DNA of 64,000 nucleotides. Origin: Gavia stellata (Eukaryota > Chordata > Aves > Gaviiformes > Gaviidae). The notes beneath the pieces were generated by a model, which saw nothing but the letters and a program-made list of their open reading frames with translations, was not told the DNA's origin and ran no database searches. Numbering within the stretch: the stretch's first letter is position 1; every line of letters begins with the position of its first letter. Where the stretch lies: the NCBI RefSeq assembly GCF_030936135.1, contig NC_082637.1, positions 5,097,001 through 5,161,000 on the forward strand, given 5' to 3'. Both the position numbers and the translations under genes were made by a program. This document shows positions 48,807 through 60,800 of this stretch, in pieces.

Positions 48807-51800
48807 ATCTGAGTGTGAAAAGCCCTAAAAGACATGTGTGAGAACTAACTCATCAGCACGGCTTGAGCTCAGACCCGTTTGGTGGAGAATTGTTGAGGCC
48901 TGAGGCACAAAGAAAGATGTTTGGGCAGCAGAAGCCAACTTGGAGGCTGTAAAGTGATTTGTTTCTGTTTCCTTATATCAATTTGAGCAGTCAAATCAGC
49001 TTTACAGCTCTGAAATAAACACAGTTGGGAGTTTATGTGAGTTCAGGATGGTGTAATCTGTATGTTTTGGACATGGGAGGGGAAGGAGAAGAAACATTTG
49101 CAGCCAATTTGCCAGCATGTTCTTCATTTGACATATCAACAAGTTGGTTGAGGTAATGGGAGAGATAAATATTTTAAGTTGTAAATGCTTAAGAAGCTGA
49201 GAATCTGGAAAAGGGAATTAGTTTTGAACTTCATCAGTCCTTTATAGCCAGATACATGGGATGATGTGAGGGGACCTTGGGCATTGCTGTTCCTGCCTTG
49301 TAAGTACCTTGACTCATGCTGGAGCTTACTGTCCTGAGACATACACCCAGGTCATGACTTGGGGCAAGAAATGTTTGTCTTGTTGGAGAATGGACATGCA
49401 CAAGGCAGAGGGCAAGCAAGAGTCTGGCTCAGCCAGAAATGTTCGTCCTGCGAGTTTGCATTCAGCCTGCCAAAATACTCATCCAACCTGGCAGCTGCCT
49501 CTCCCTGACTCCTGTCCTGGGGCACAAGCAACGAGCTGCAGCTGGATGAGCTGCTCTAGCTCTGCGGGCAGCTGGCTCCTGGCTGCTGTTTTCCTGGGGT
49601 GAGACCTGCTCAGAAAATACTTCTCCCACATGTCTTTCCAGCCAAAGACGGAAGAATGCCTTGTTAACTGAGCTGAGAATGAGGGAGACAGAGGGAAGAA
49701 TGATGTTATCACACCTGCATGGAGTTCATGCTTTCTTGCAGAGATGTGGGTGCCTGAGGACTCTGGGACCCACAGGGCTGGTTGAAGCTCAGGATCTGTC
49801 CAAAGCTCCCAAGTTTGCTTGTGACTCAAAGACGTTACATCCCTGTTCAAGCCCTGGTGAAGTCAGAGCACACAGAGGACACACTGCCATCCTCTGTGGC
49901 TCGGCTGCTGCAACAGGCCACCTGCTGAGCTGGAGCTTTTGGCTTTTCATCACTTTTAAAAACTAATTGATATGAATCATGATAATGATTGGTTTGTTGA
50001 TCTTGCTTTTGGCAATCAACAAAGCTGCTTACAGAATTGCAATCTTTTATCTCGGCCATGTCACTGAACTCAAGGGCAGCAAAACCTTCAGGGATTTATT
50101 AGTACAGAGCAACTTCCCCTGCTTCTGAAAGCCTCTTAATAATATTTTCTGCAGCATATACTTTGTTTTATCTCTGGACTTTCTGATCATGGTTCTTCCT
50201 CCATTGCCTAAGGCCTCAGTTGGCTCTAGAAATAGCCCTGTCCTAGCCTTGGAAAGGTGTGTGAAGTGTCTTGTTTTCTCTTTTACAGGTGGGGAACCTG
50301 AGTGTAGGACCATTTAAGGCTGACATGTTTGCGTGATTATGGGAATATCTGTAACCACACATCTCAACAGTCGGTGTGATTTTCCAATCTCTGTGTGTGC
50401 TGTCTGAGGTCTGTTGAAGGTAGCAGGAGGCAGGAAGGCTTGGCAACAGGGAAAACCAACCCATACATCTCTGGGTAGATGTAAGGACCAAATGCCCCAA
50501 TTTCAACCTACTCAGTTCAATATCTCCATGATTCAGTTCTTCCCTCTGCAGTGAAGCAGCAATCACACTGCTGGGAGCTCAGGACGGGACCTCAGGGAGG
50601 GAGGTGGGGGATTAAAGAGCTTTTCAACCCTTTGCCTTTGTCCTGGCAACCCCCTCACAGCACCCATATTTATAGCTTATTTCTGAATCATGACTAAAGT
50701 ACCTGATAGCCCTGTTTTAGAGGCTTAAGTGGGTTTAAGTAGCCAAGCAGTCTCACGTAAAAAACAGAGTTTCTGGGATTTCAGTGTTGCTATTGGTAAA
50801 ATGGGTTTCAGGTCTTTATTATGCTATCAAAATACTTGAATCACCACTTGAATTAAATGAAAGCTTACTGTGTGTGCATATAATTGTTTTTCTTGCTACC
50901 GATTACTTGATTGGGGTTGGGTAAGGTTAGCAAAAGATTTAAATTAATTTTCTTTGAAAGTTATGCATTATGAAGTAAGAGGTATAAAAGTTACACTACA
51001 CATGGCAAATGTCTTGAGGGTTTGGTTTATAGACTTGTTTATATTTTTATTTTAATGATTATTACTTTCTCTGTGTCATTTCCACTTTTGCATCTCTATA
51101 CTCATTACGTTTTTATTATCTCTTTTATAAAATCAATGGCTGCAAACCAGAGAATTTTGCTCTTGAAATAAATAGGTCCAAATATATCTATCCATAAATT
51201 AAATGTTGTGGCTCTGAAAAGGACTTTTCTGAAGTCACTAAGCTTAAACTGAAGCCAGTTAATAGCTGACCTTTCGTTTTTATGGACCATAGCATGCAGC
51301 ACATCCATCTGACTTGGCAGATTTGAAATTATCCAAGCGATAGCTAAACTGCATTGAAAAATACATTAGTAAAATTAGTGCTCATGAAAGGCAACAGATC
51401 AACAGCCTTAGAAATCAAATCCTTATGAGCTAGATGCCAACCCCACTGAAGTCAATTATAAGTCTTTCTCTTGACTTCAGTGGGTTCTGGATGAGGGCCT
51501 TTGTCACCGTAGCACATACAGCCTTTTCAGGGGCTATGCAATTTTCAGCCAATGGTTAGACCTCAACTGATGCATGTTCCCAAACATGCTGTGAGACCTA
51601 TGGGTGGAAAGTGCTGTCATGGAGGAAGAGAAATCTGTTTACGAAACCCAGCAAGTCGAAGTGATGAGAGGACAAAACGAGAGGGCAAAACGGAGTCGCC
51701 GGGCAATCTGAGGGCCACAGCCTGTGAAAAAGAAAACACTGCCTTAGCTAGCATGTGTCCAAACACATTCACCCGTGCCAGCGTTAGGGAGATTTTGTGC

Positions 51801-53864
51801 CTGGTCAAACAGCTGTGGATACTTATTTTTTTCTCCTATCACAATGAGATTCACTGGCTAGAGAGACAGATGGAGTGAGGAAGACATGTTTATGAACAAC
51901 TCTGTGATTTGGTAGCTGTTGTACCATAGTTAAAGGAGGGATTTATATTTTTTTAATTGCCAGAGAAAGTCCTGTCAATGTCTAGCTGAAGTGGGCTTGA
52001 ACGAGTCAGAGTAGGAAAAGCCGAAAACTTCTGTCTGAGCTGTAACGTTGCACCTAAGCGATAATTGATCTAAATATTAGGACTTGTGGCGATGCAGACG
52101 CCACTCTATCCTGAATATCTACTACATCCAAAGGGATTTGGGCTGGGTACAAGCCCTGTGGGAGCTTAGCCCACCATGAACGTGGGGGTGACTCAGCCAC
52201 TGTCTTTCTTCATCTGTGTCGAGTCCCTCCACACTGAGATGCTCCTCTTTGCTCATGAAGGCCTGTGGTTCTTTCCCCAGCTAAATATTGGATTGAAATT
52301 TCTACCGCTTTGAAGCACTGGCAAAACCAAGATGGTCAAATGCCTTCTTCCCACAAGATGAGTTTGGGCTACGTGACTTTGCTTTATAGTTTCACGAATG
52401 CCAGTGTGGACTGAGATCATGGGTATGTTCATTCTGTTATTTTGATTTATTTGTGGAGTCTGCTAAATGCTTCAGAAGGTGTGAGATGTCTCACCAAGAG
52501 AAGGTGACTTTTCTGGTGTGCTTAAGAGACATTCAAGTCTGAGTTCCCTTTCAATGGAATCCTGTCAGGGAAGGGTGGGGGTCCTGCCCCTCTCCTCTCT
52601 GTCCTGGTCTTGGTTCTAGAGCAGGCTCCAATTTGAACATGGATTAACACCAATCTTTTGTATTTTGTAAGCAGTGTAAATGTTGTATGTAAGAGAGTAA
52701 CTTCTGAACAGAAAGTATAATCATTATCATCTTAGAGTATGTTCAGCAGATGCCATCTTACCCGAAGCTCTCTAAGCATAGGAGCAATCTCTTTGGATAA
52801 CATAGCAAGAAATATCTGGGCCAGAAGTAGCCTGGCTGCGGTAGTACAGAGCTCTGGTCAGGTTAAATTACCCTTCTGAGAGATGGAAAAGGATATGATA
52901 ACTTTTTTTTTATTGGGACTCTTTCAAAGAACCAAGCAAAGAGTGTGTCAATTTGCAGAAATAGGAGTTTAACTTGTATATTGGCAATACAAACGTGATT
53001 ACTGTTTGTAAAATTAACCAGTACTTTTCAGCTATATGTGGCCTCTGTTCTCCATCAAACCATTTTTTAGTGCGTATAGATTCTGTTTTTAATAACCTAT
53101 ATTTTCTTCATATCATTTTGGTGTTCTGAAACATATCTCTATGTACTTTTCCCTTGGACCTAAAATGAAAAAGACCGCTATATACACACCACTAGTCCTA
53201 GGTCATCAAGTCCACCTCCTGGTTGCCAGCAGGCAACCCATCTTATAATCCCATGCACAGACCCATCTTTGTGCGTGTGACAACCAGCCAGGTTTCTCCC
53301 TGGGTGTTTTCACGGAAAGGCTGTTCTAAAGCTTTGTCAAATTTGATGTTGATCTGTTCCTTCCTATTTTCTCTTGTTCTATCTGCCAGTCTTCTCCAGG
53401 CTCACTGGGAAAATCCGGCGGTGGTGGTGGTGAGACTAATTGCCTTGTTAGAAATAAGTGAATGGAATGAAATTAGCCCAGTGGTCTGAACAGTGAAAAT
53501 GTAGCATTTGGTAACGATCAGGCTTCTGGTGTGTTGAGCTCTTGCCTATTCAGCTGACCAGTATTGCCTTGTATTGTGCTCGTGTTTTCCCATCTGTTTG
53601 TCTGTGTGAACCTTTTCTTCTGTTTCATGTTTCAATCCAAAACTATTTTGGAGCAGGGCCATCTTTTTGGGCTGAGTATGTACAACATCTAGCCCAGTGG
53701 GATTTATGATTAAGACTTCCATAAGGAACACAATATGAATAATAAGAATAATATGAATAACACTAGAGAATATAGTAAAGCTTGCTGTAGAACAACTGAC
53801 ACAAATCCTATGTCTAAAAATAGAATGCCACAAGCAAGAGAGACATTCAAATTAATTTAAAGTA

Positions 53865-53879
53865 TTTTTTTTTTTTTTT
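53865..53879. repeat. Poly-T tract
   Basis: A run of 15 T in an AT-rich intergenic stretch. Confidence 0.8.
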
Positions 53880-56800
53880 GTCACTGGGATTTGCAAGTGG
53901 ACAGGGAACTGTATTTCAACAAACTAGCATTTCCACTCATAGATTTTCTAAACAGGATTCTTAAGAAATAACTGTTGAACTGTGCCCATCCCTGCTACTC
54001 CATAGTGAACCCCCCCAATGCATATTAAGCAGGATGCCAGTCATGATGTGGTCATTCTGAATTGTCTTGCTGGAGTTTTGCCTGAGGAAGCAAGGATCTC
54101 GCTCCTTGTGTGGTGGACAAAATATTTCATTACATTTCAGCAATGAGCACAATGTTCCTTTTTAACAGTCCTATTGTTGTTGGGGAGGGAGAAGAGAGAT
54201 TGTGATCCAAAAAGCCCTTAAATGGGATTTGAAGTAATGAATAGCTGTGGTTATTGGAAGTAAGAATTTATGGAGCCATTGGGTATTGCTGCCAATCCTA
54301 ATGATAAGTGTTTTGCCAGGTAGTGTTATTTGCATGGTGGTAGCATTTTGTGTGCTGATCAGGGAGCTGGATGCACTGCACAATGTTGCACGAATGCAGG
54401 ACCAAATATCATTCCTCCTCCAAAGAGTTCACAGTCAAAGAATATGAAGGTCAATTACTATATGTGCGTATGTGAAGCTAGATGGGGGACCAGAAAGAAG
54501 GATGGTCTGTTGACAGGCCAATGGTCTATGATAAATAAATGAAGGGTTCAACTGAGAAAAGTGGTTTGGTAATTTTATTTTGAAATTGCTAACTGTAGGT
54601 ATTATCAAATCTTGAGCTCTGTTCTAAATGTAGGAGTGGTTTGTTCTTCCTTATTTTTGAAAATTCTGAAATTAAAAAAAAAAAAGCAGCACAGGGAAGG
54701 CTGTAAACACCTGTTAAATCTTCATATTTTCTACTTACTGGGAAATATTAGTCAAGTAAAGAGCAGGCTCTTCTTGAGAAGAAAGGTTCTGGATCAGTCG
54801 GTAAGGCAGGAGAAATGTGATCATCTGATGGGCCTGACCAGAGGGTAACCGGACAGAAAGGATGAGACCACAGATTGGAAATATCTCACCAGCCACCTCA
54901 GAGATGGGAAGAAGAAACAAGTGATCATCTTTTCAGAGGTAAATACGATCATGGTCTCAAAAAAAGACTTTGGTCCAAGTTCAAACCATGCAGAAACAGG
55001 GAAATTGCTGGGGCACAGAAGTATGTAATTGCATTCTTTCATCTGGGCTTTCTCTTTATTTCATTGTATAAGTAAAGAGCAATAGGGTTAGAGACCTTTG
55101 CAAGGCCTATGGCTTTTGTTCCTCACCTCGATGGCATCTCTGGAAACAAACTGTAAATCCATGCTCATGAGTCTCTGGTCTGAGAGAGCTCACAGAGTTG
55201 GGGAATTTGGGAGTGCTTGCACTGCATTGCAGGATGTGGTATCTTGGTCAGGGGTGGTAACAAGCGCTCTAAGGAACCTGACGTTGCCTCCAGTTCAGGT
55301 TCCCTCCTGTTTCAGGAGGCTTTGGAAGGACAGGGACCCAAATGCATACATGTTGGTCACTGTCACCAAAGGGAGCCCTGCAAAGGATGTGTCCACTGGT
55401 GCGTCCCTGTCAAGAGGGTCATGCACGCTGTGTTGATTGCTGTGACCAGCAAGGGCCCGGTGGGAGCGGGGCAGTTAGAATGAAGCCAAGGGTATCCCAA
55501 ATTTTCTTTTCTCTCAGCTTGCTCACTGGATATCCAGTAAAATATTCCCAGACCATTTTTGTTTATTCCCTTTGAACAGCCTTCCTTGCCAAAATGCAGA
55601 GAGCAGTAAATACATGCTTCCTGTAGCTGCTACTTTATATATCGAATTAGTAAAGCTTAATAAGCCCCCCATTATTTTGTTGCACTATGGAGAATACAGG
55701 TGATTTTTCTGCATAAAATTTTCACACAACACAGCAGGAGTTGCACTTTAAGCCTAAATGGCATGCACTTAGTTATCTAATTTTTGCACGTTAATCCTCT
55801 CAAGATGTCTGCTAACATAAACCTCATTAATGAATGTTCCTTCAGCATCTGCGAATGTATGATTCAGTGTTTTAAAGGAAATTGGAAGACCACAGAGTGT
55901 TGTATTATGACTCATAATATCAATAACATTTAAAGACATGTAAAGTAATTTAGCCTACTCCTTGACTCTGGTGGCACACGGTACAGAAATATACCACCCT
56001 GTAGCCTCTAATTAACAAAAAAGAAGGTCTTATCTCTGCTATCTCCATTTTTGTTTATGTTCTTAGACAATCACAGCTGTAGTAACACATCAGCAATTAT
56101 CTTCATTTCAAAGTGTTTTCTTAAGGAAAAAATGTGATTCTCACCCAAAATAAATGTCTAAAAAGATGTGGAGGTCTGAATGAGAGACACTAGACTTCCC
56201 TTCTAGTCAATGGAGATACACAGCCAGCTCCAGAAGGTAATTTATCTGATCACAATCTAAGAGTATTCACATCTAACCATTATGCAAACAACAATGTTGC
56301 AACAAGCTCAAGTCCAAAACTCTATTTAATCAAAAAAAGTGAGTACTTAAGGGACTTGTGGCATTCCTTTGCTCTTCTTATTTTGAATGGGAAATAGCAG
56401 ACAGCCTATTGTCTCTGTTTTGGCATATCTGAGGCCAGTGAATGTGTCAAACACGCACTGTGGTCCTGAAATTTAAGCCTTTATTTCCAGTCCAAAGGGA
56501 TCTGGGATTTTTAAGTAAATGACCAAAGATCTGGATATTTCTCTTGCAAAACAGCTTCCAGTTTTGAATGGCTTTAGTGCTTGCAATAGTACCTTTTATC
56601 AAAAGATGTGAACCCACTTAATAAACATCAGACCTTCACCGATATAGAACTTACACAACAGAAATGGGAAAGATTGTACCAAAAGTATGAAGAGATATTT
56701 AAGTATCACCATCATGCATTTCTACACAAAATCTTAAACATTGTCTGTGGATGTGGTGGAGCAGAACTTGGTAGAGATCACGGAGAGAAAAGGAAGCACA

Positions 56801-57618
56801 TTATCATAATTTTTGCTCAAAAAGGTTGGAGTTAAGACTCCTGCAGACAGTCTTAATCACAGATACACAACTTAAATCCTCCCGTTAGCAATATTATCTT
56901 AAACCTCATGGGTTATTTATCACTGGTAATGTTTTTAACGGAAGGGATGTTCAGCTGTTGGAGCAAACTACCAGGGAAAGCAGTGGATTCCTCTTCTCTT
57001 GAAGTCTTCATCTCAAAACTGGAAGTCAACATTACTACTCTCAATACAGCAGCTACAGGATGAAATTTACAGTCTGTATTACATGGGCTGAATGCTGAAA
57101 TGTCACTTCTGGCCTCAACATTTATGAATTTCAGTGTTTCTAAAGTATCTACAGATCCTTGAATAAAAGACACATATTTTATGGGAGAGCTCCATCTGCC
57201 TTATGCGGAGGTAAAGAAAACCTCACGCAGTTGTACAGCAAACTCAGGTATATATACATTTTATTAAACTTTCAACCAAGTGGGTGCCTAGACATAAATA
57301 AGCAAGAGCAGACTAGTTTTACTAAAATACATACTTGTCTCACCCTGACAGGCATGCAAGGGGCTGCAATTGCCTCTGTCTCAAGGACAATTTGAACAGC
57401 AAGACCATTCTCGTCAGGGAACTGCTCTCACTTTTTCATTTGAAAAAGGAGAAAAAACGCAAGCCTAAACATATGATGGTTTTATTATGTGAAATCCAAT
57501 AGGAAATGAAGTAAGAATATCAGACTGTTTTCAGTTGGGTAGTTTCCTAGCAAGGGATTTTGTTTTCAGTTGGAAGAGGGGCAGCTGTGTTGGAGGCCAG
57601 CTTCCCTTCGCCTAAACA

Positions 57619-57809
57619 TCAGGACCTCTTCAGCACTTTAATCGTACGGAGGTCGTTGGGTGAGATGGGTGGTGCAAAAGGTAGAACAGGCTTGATGGGA
57701 ACTCTCTCCGAGCTTTGATGCAGGTTCTGCTGGTTTGGAGAGGAAGATTCAGCTGTAGAAGTGGAGGGAAAAGACCCCTCTGAGCGATTGTAGCAGCTCC
57801 TGGTTGTAC
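57619..57809 (-). other. Candidate terminal coding exon of an unidentified minus-strand gene
   Basis: I do not recognise this. On the minus strand an acceptor-like CACCAATAG|GTACAACC at 57810/57809 is followed by an open frame of about 63 codons. The frame is rich in Ser, Pro and Gln, ends SPNDLRTIKVLKRS, and stops at 57621-57619. An AATAAA follows at 57486-57481, about 135 nt further on. The segment has more CpG and GC than its flanks. It could equally be chance; there is no partner exon that I can tie to it. Confidence 0.25.
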
Positions 57810-57833
57810 CTATTGGTGTGCACATGGGGGTGA

Positions 57834-57857
57834 GCGTGTGTGTGTGCGCGTGCACAC
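57834..57857. repeat. Alternating purine-pyrimidine tract (GT/GC)
   Basis: 24 bases of strictly alternating purine and pyrimidine, GCGTGTGTGTGTGCGCGTGC then ACAC, a sequence type able to adopt Z-DNA. It lies immediately upstream of the candidate exon on the minus strand. Confidence 0.75.
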
Positions 57858-60800
57858 TCGCTGTATGAGCAAGCCAGCCAAATTCCATCTTCGTGGACAG
57901 TTCAATGGAAAGTTAGCTCGAAAATTCAGTATATCATATTTCATGAATTTAATAGGGTTTTCATGATTTTACAAAGTGCTTCAACCAGACACTCACGGCT
58001 GGAGGCTGCACAGCAGGAGACCTAAAACACTGCATCTGTGTTTTTCAACTCTTGCCAGAATCCATTGAATTTGATCCGGAATGACTATGCATCTTTGGAA
58101 TGTACATTCACTTTTCTCTTGCCTTATCCAAATAAAAAAGGGAGGGGGGAAAAAAGAGTCCTATGAGAATTCCATATGGAAACACTAAACTAGCATTATA
58201 AAGGATTTCCTATAAACAAAATTACGGTCACAAATTTTGGACTTGGACCACATTTGAAACAAAGAGCCCTTTGTCTCCCTCTTTTTAATACGTTATTTTA
58301 TCTATGTTAACACACACATTTTTATTTTTTTATAGATACACATAAACAAATGCGCACGTATACACTCATGCAAAAATGAATGTATATATTAGTTTGAGGT
58401 CCATTTGCAATCTCTCTTTTTTTTTTTTTTAGATTGCAGAACTCCTAACAAGAGCAAACTTTAATCGTTCTGTGCACTAAATCCCTTGAAAATAAATATC
58501 CAGGGCAACTTCAAAAGCCCTTAATTAGAAGCACATGTGTGGTGTTACAAATTTCTGGCTGAGGCGGCTGAGTTGTAATTTAATGTTATGATCTGCCATA
58601 AATATTATCCATAATGAGCAGACTTCGTGTTACACTTCTGTACGTCAGATAACTGCAATATTTTTTGTCTGCTTTTGTTCAATCACTGAACCTTAAGTGA
58701 AGTTTAAAATTAGGAAGAAAGGAAGAAAGAAAAAACCAGTTTTCCCACTGGGGAGCAGAACATTTTTGTCCTCTTAGCTGTAAAGAGGGCTATTGATTTT
58801 ATTCTGTTTTCCTTGTTATAATTAAAATATGTGGTAAACAGATAATAACTTGGAGATGATGGGGGAAGTGGAATAATAAGGGCTGGAGGTTAGTGAGATG
58901 ACTGGTCGTTTTTAACATCTTTCTGATAGCAGCTTCCTGGAATATGTGCTGTGTTCCCCCCCCCAAAAAAAACCCCCTCACAGCTCGTTTCAAGATGAAA
59001 ATCTAAACCAGTTCTGCCCCTGTGTTGTACCTGACCCAAGGAGCAGCTGTCTGTCATATTGCAGAAAGTTGAGGGTAGAGAATAAAATTTTGTATGTTAA
59101 TTTTAGGCACCGTTTGTGAATCGGTTTTGCAGCCTTGGCATGGACTGTGCATGAATATATGTACGTGTGTGTGTGGAAGGAGGGGGTAATGAACCAGCCG
59201 GTAAATTTACAGTGCAAATATACAGCTGTAAGGATTATGCACTAGTTTCCTAAATGTGTGTGAAACGATACAGAAATAGTGTGGGGCCATGGAACAAGTC
59301 CACAGACTCATGACTCATGTATAAAGAGGCAGTGCGGTTTTGGACTTCAACCAACCGTGCAGACTGCATGTTTTTTTCCTTACAGAGTGCCCTGGGACCT
59401 CCCCGCCACCCTCCGTACCTATTTAAAATGACAAGCCTTATCTGGTGTTTTTGACTTCAGGTATCTGAGCGTTGCCTTGGCAGGCTTTCCACGCAGACGC
59501 AGCCACGTCTTTTAGCCTGAGCACAACGTGCAGGAGTGCTGCTCTCTCCTGGGCTATCTCTCCTAGACAGAAGACGGTTGCGTGTCCTCAGCCTACGTCC
59601 CTCCAGCCGTCTGAGCATCTCCTGCATCTTCTCCCACTCAACAAGCCTTTCAGTTGGAACGGCTTTTATGCTAGGTCCAAAAAAACTACTGCAAGGATGA
59701 GCAAAAGCCTCTGTCAAAGAGCCCAGGGTGTGGATGCGTCTCCTTTATCGACTGCAGCGGCTCGACATAAAATGTGGCTCCTGCAGCTACATGCTGACGG
59801 AGCGATTCAAAGCAGGGAAGCGGTGAGCAAAGACATAACGGTTTCAAGCTGCAAGCACTACAGGGACAGATATAAAGCAAGTAGATGGCTGGAAACAGCA
59901 TGCTCTGTGGGCATGATAGTAAGTGGTCAGATGGCAGTGTGACATTGGTCCCTGTCTATTTAGTTTTTGCCAGACTCTCTGGCTACTGCCACTGCTGCTG
60001 GGGAGAGACTGGGGTGTTTGGGACTGTATCTCCCCCCCAGAGATGTCATGCCCTCATAGGAACAGCAGTCAATTCTCTTGGCAGCAGGAGGAGCTGCAAA
60101 TCCAGTTCTCCAGGGTTTCCCCCACAAGACTTTCTGTCTCAGCTCTGCCCCTCATTCCTGGGATGCCTATATGCAATTTTCGTCTATGCTACCGCAAAGC
60201 CTTGAGCTGTATCACATCCTATCAGATCATATATATCAGATAAAGCAAACTGCAAGCCAGGTTCATTCCCTGTGCTAACCTCCCCTCAGCCCAGCTGAGT
60301 TATATGGAGATGAATTTGGCCACCTCCTTTCCCTCTTCTGCAGAGCAGAAGCAAGGCTGTAAACTTTCCAGATGACAGGCTATCTCCAGAAAGGTTTGTC
60401 CAGTTACTTTATAAACTTCAGCTACACAGGAGAGAAGATAAAAGCTATAATGTTGCCCATCAGTTCCCATGATGGATATGTTGCTCAATCTCTGACTGTG
60501 TTGGATGTCTCCAACCAAACCTTTCATTAAAGTAATGGAAATAAAATACCTCTACTTTCTCCCTCTGCTTCCATCTCTAGTTTCTGGAACCAGAAGTGCC
60601 AAGATATGGAGAGGCTGTTGTCAAGCTATTTCTACCAGAGGTGATGGAAATGCCCATTTCTCTGTGACTGCCAACGTCAATTTGTAGGCTGGGAGGGTTC
60701 AGATAAATGCCTGGAGACTTGCAGAGCTGCGAGTGCATCTCTGAATGCAATCAGCAGTCAGTGTCATCTCCAATAGGCACATCCAGTAGTTCGAGCCACG

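Larger units (their letters stand above)
42827..57480. other. Intergenic, AT-rich region; no confirmed gene
   Basis: Apart from the candidate exon at 43.85 kb I see only short open frames without family motifs. Two blocks deserve note: 46.0-47.8 kb, rich in GGTTAGG-like words, and 55.64-55.96 kb, AT-rich with homeodomain-type words such as CATTAATGAATG. No tRNA, rRNA or CRISPR array was seen. Confidence 0.5.
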
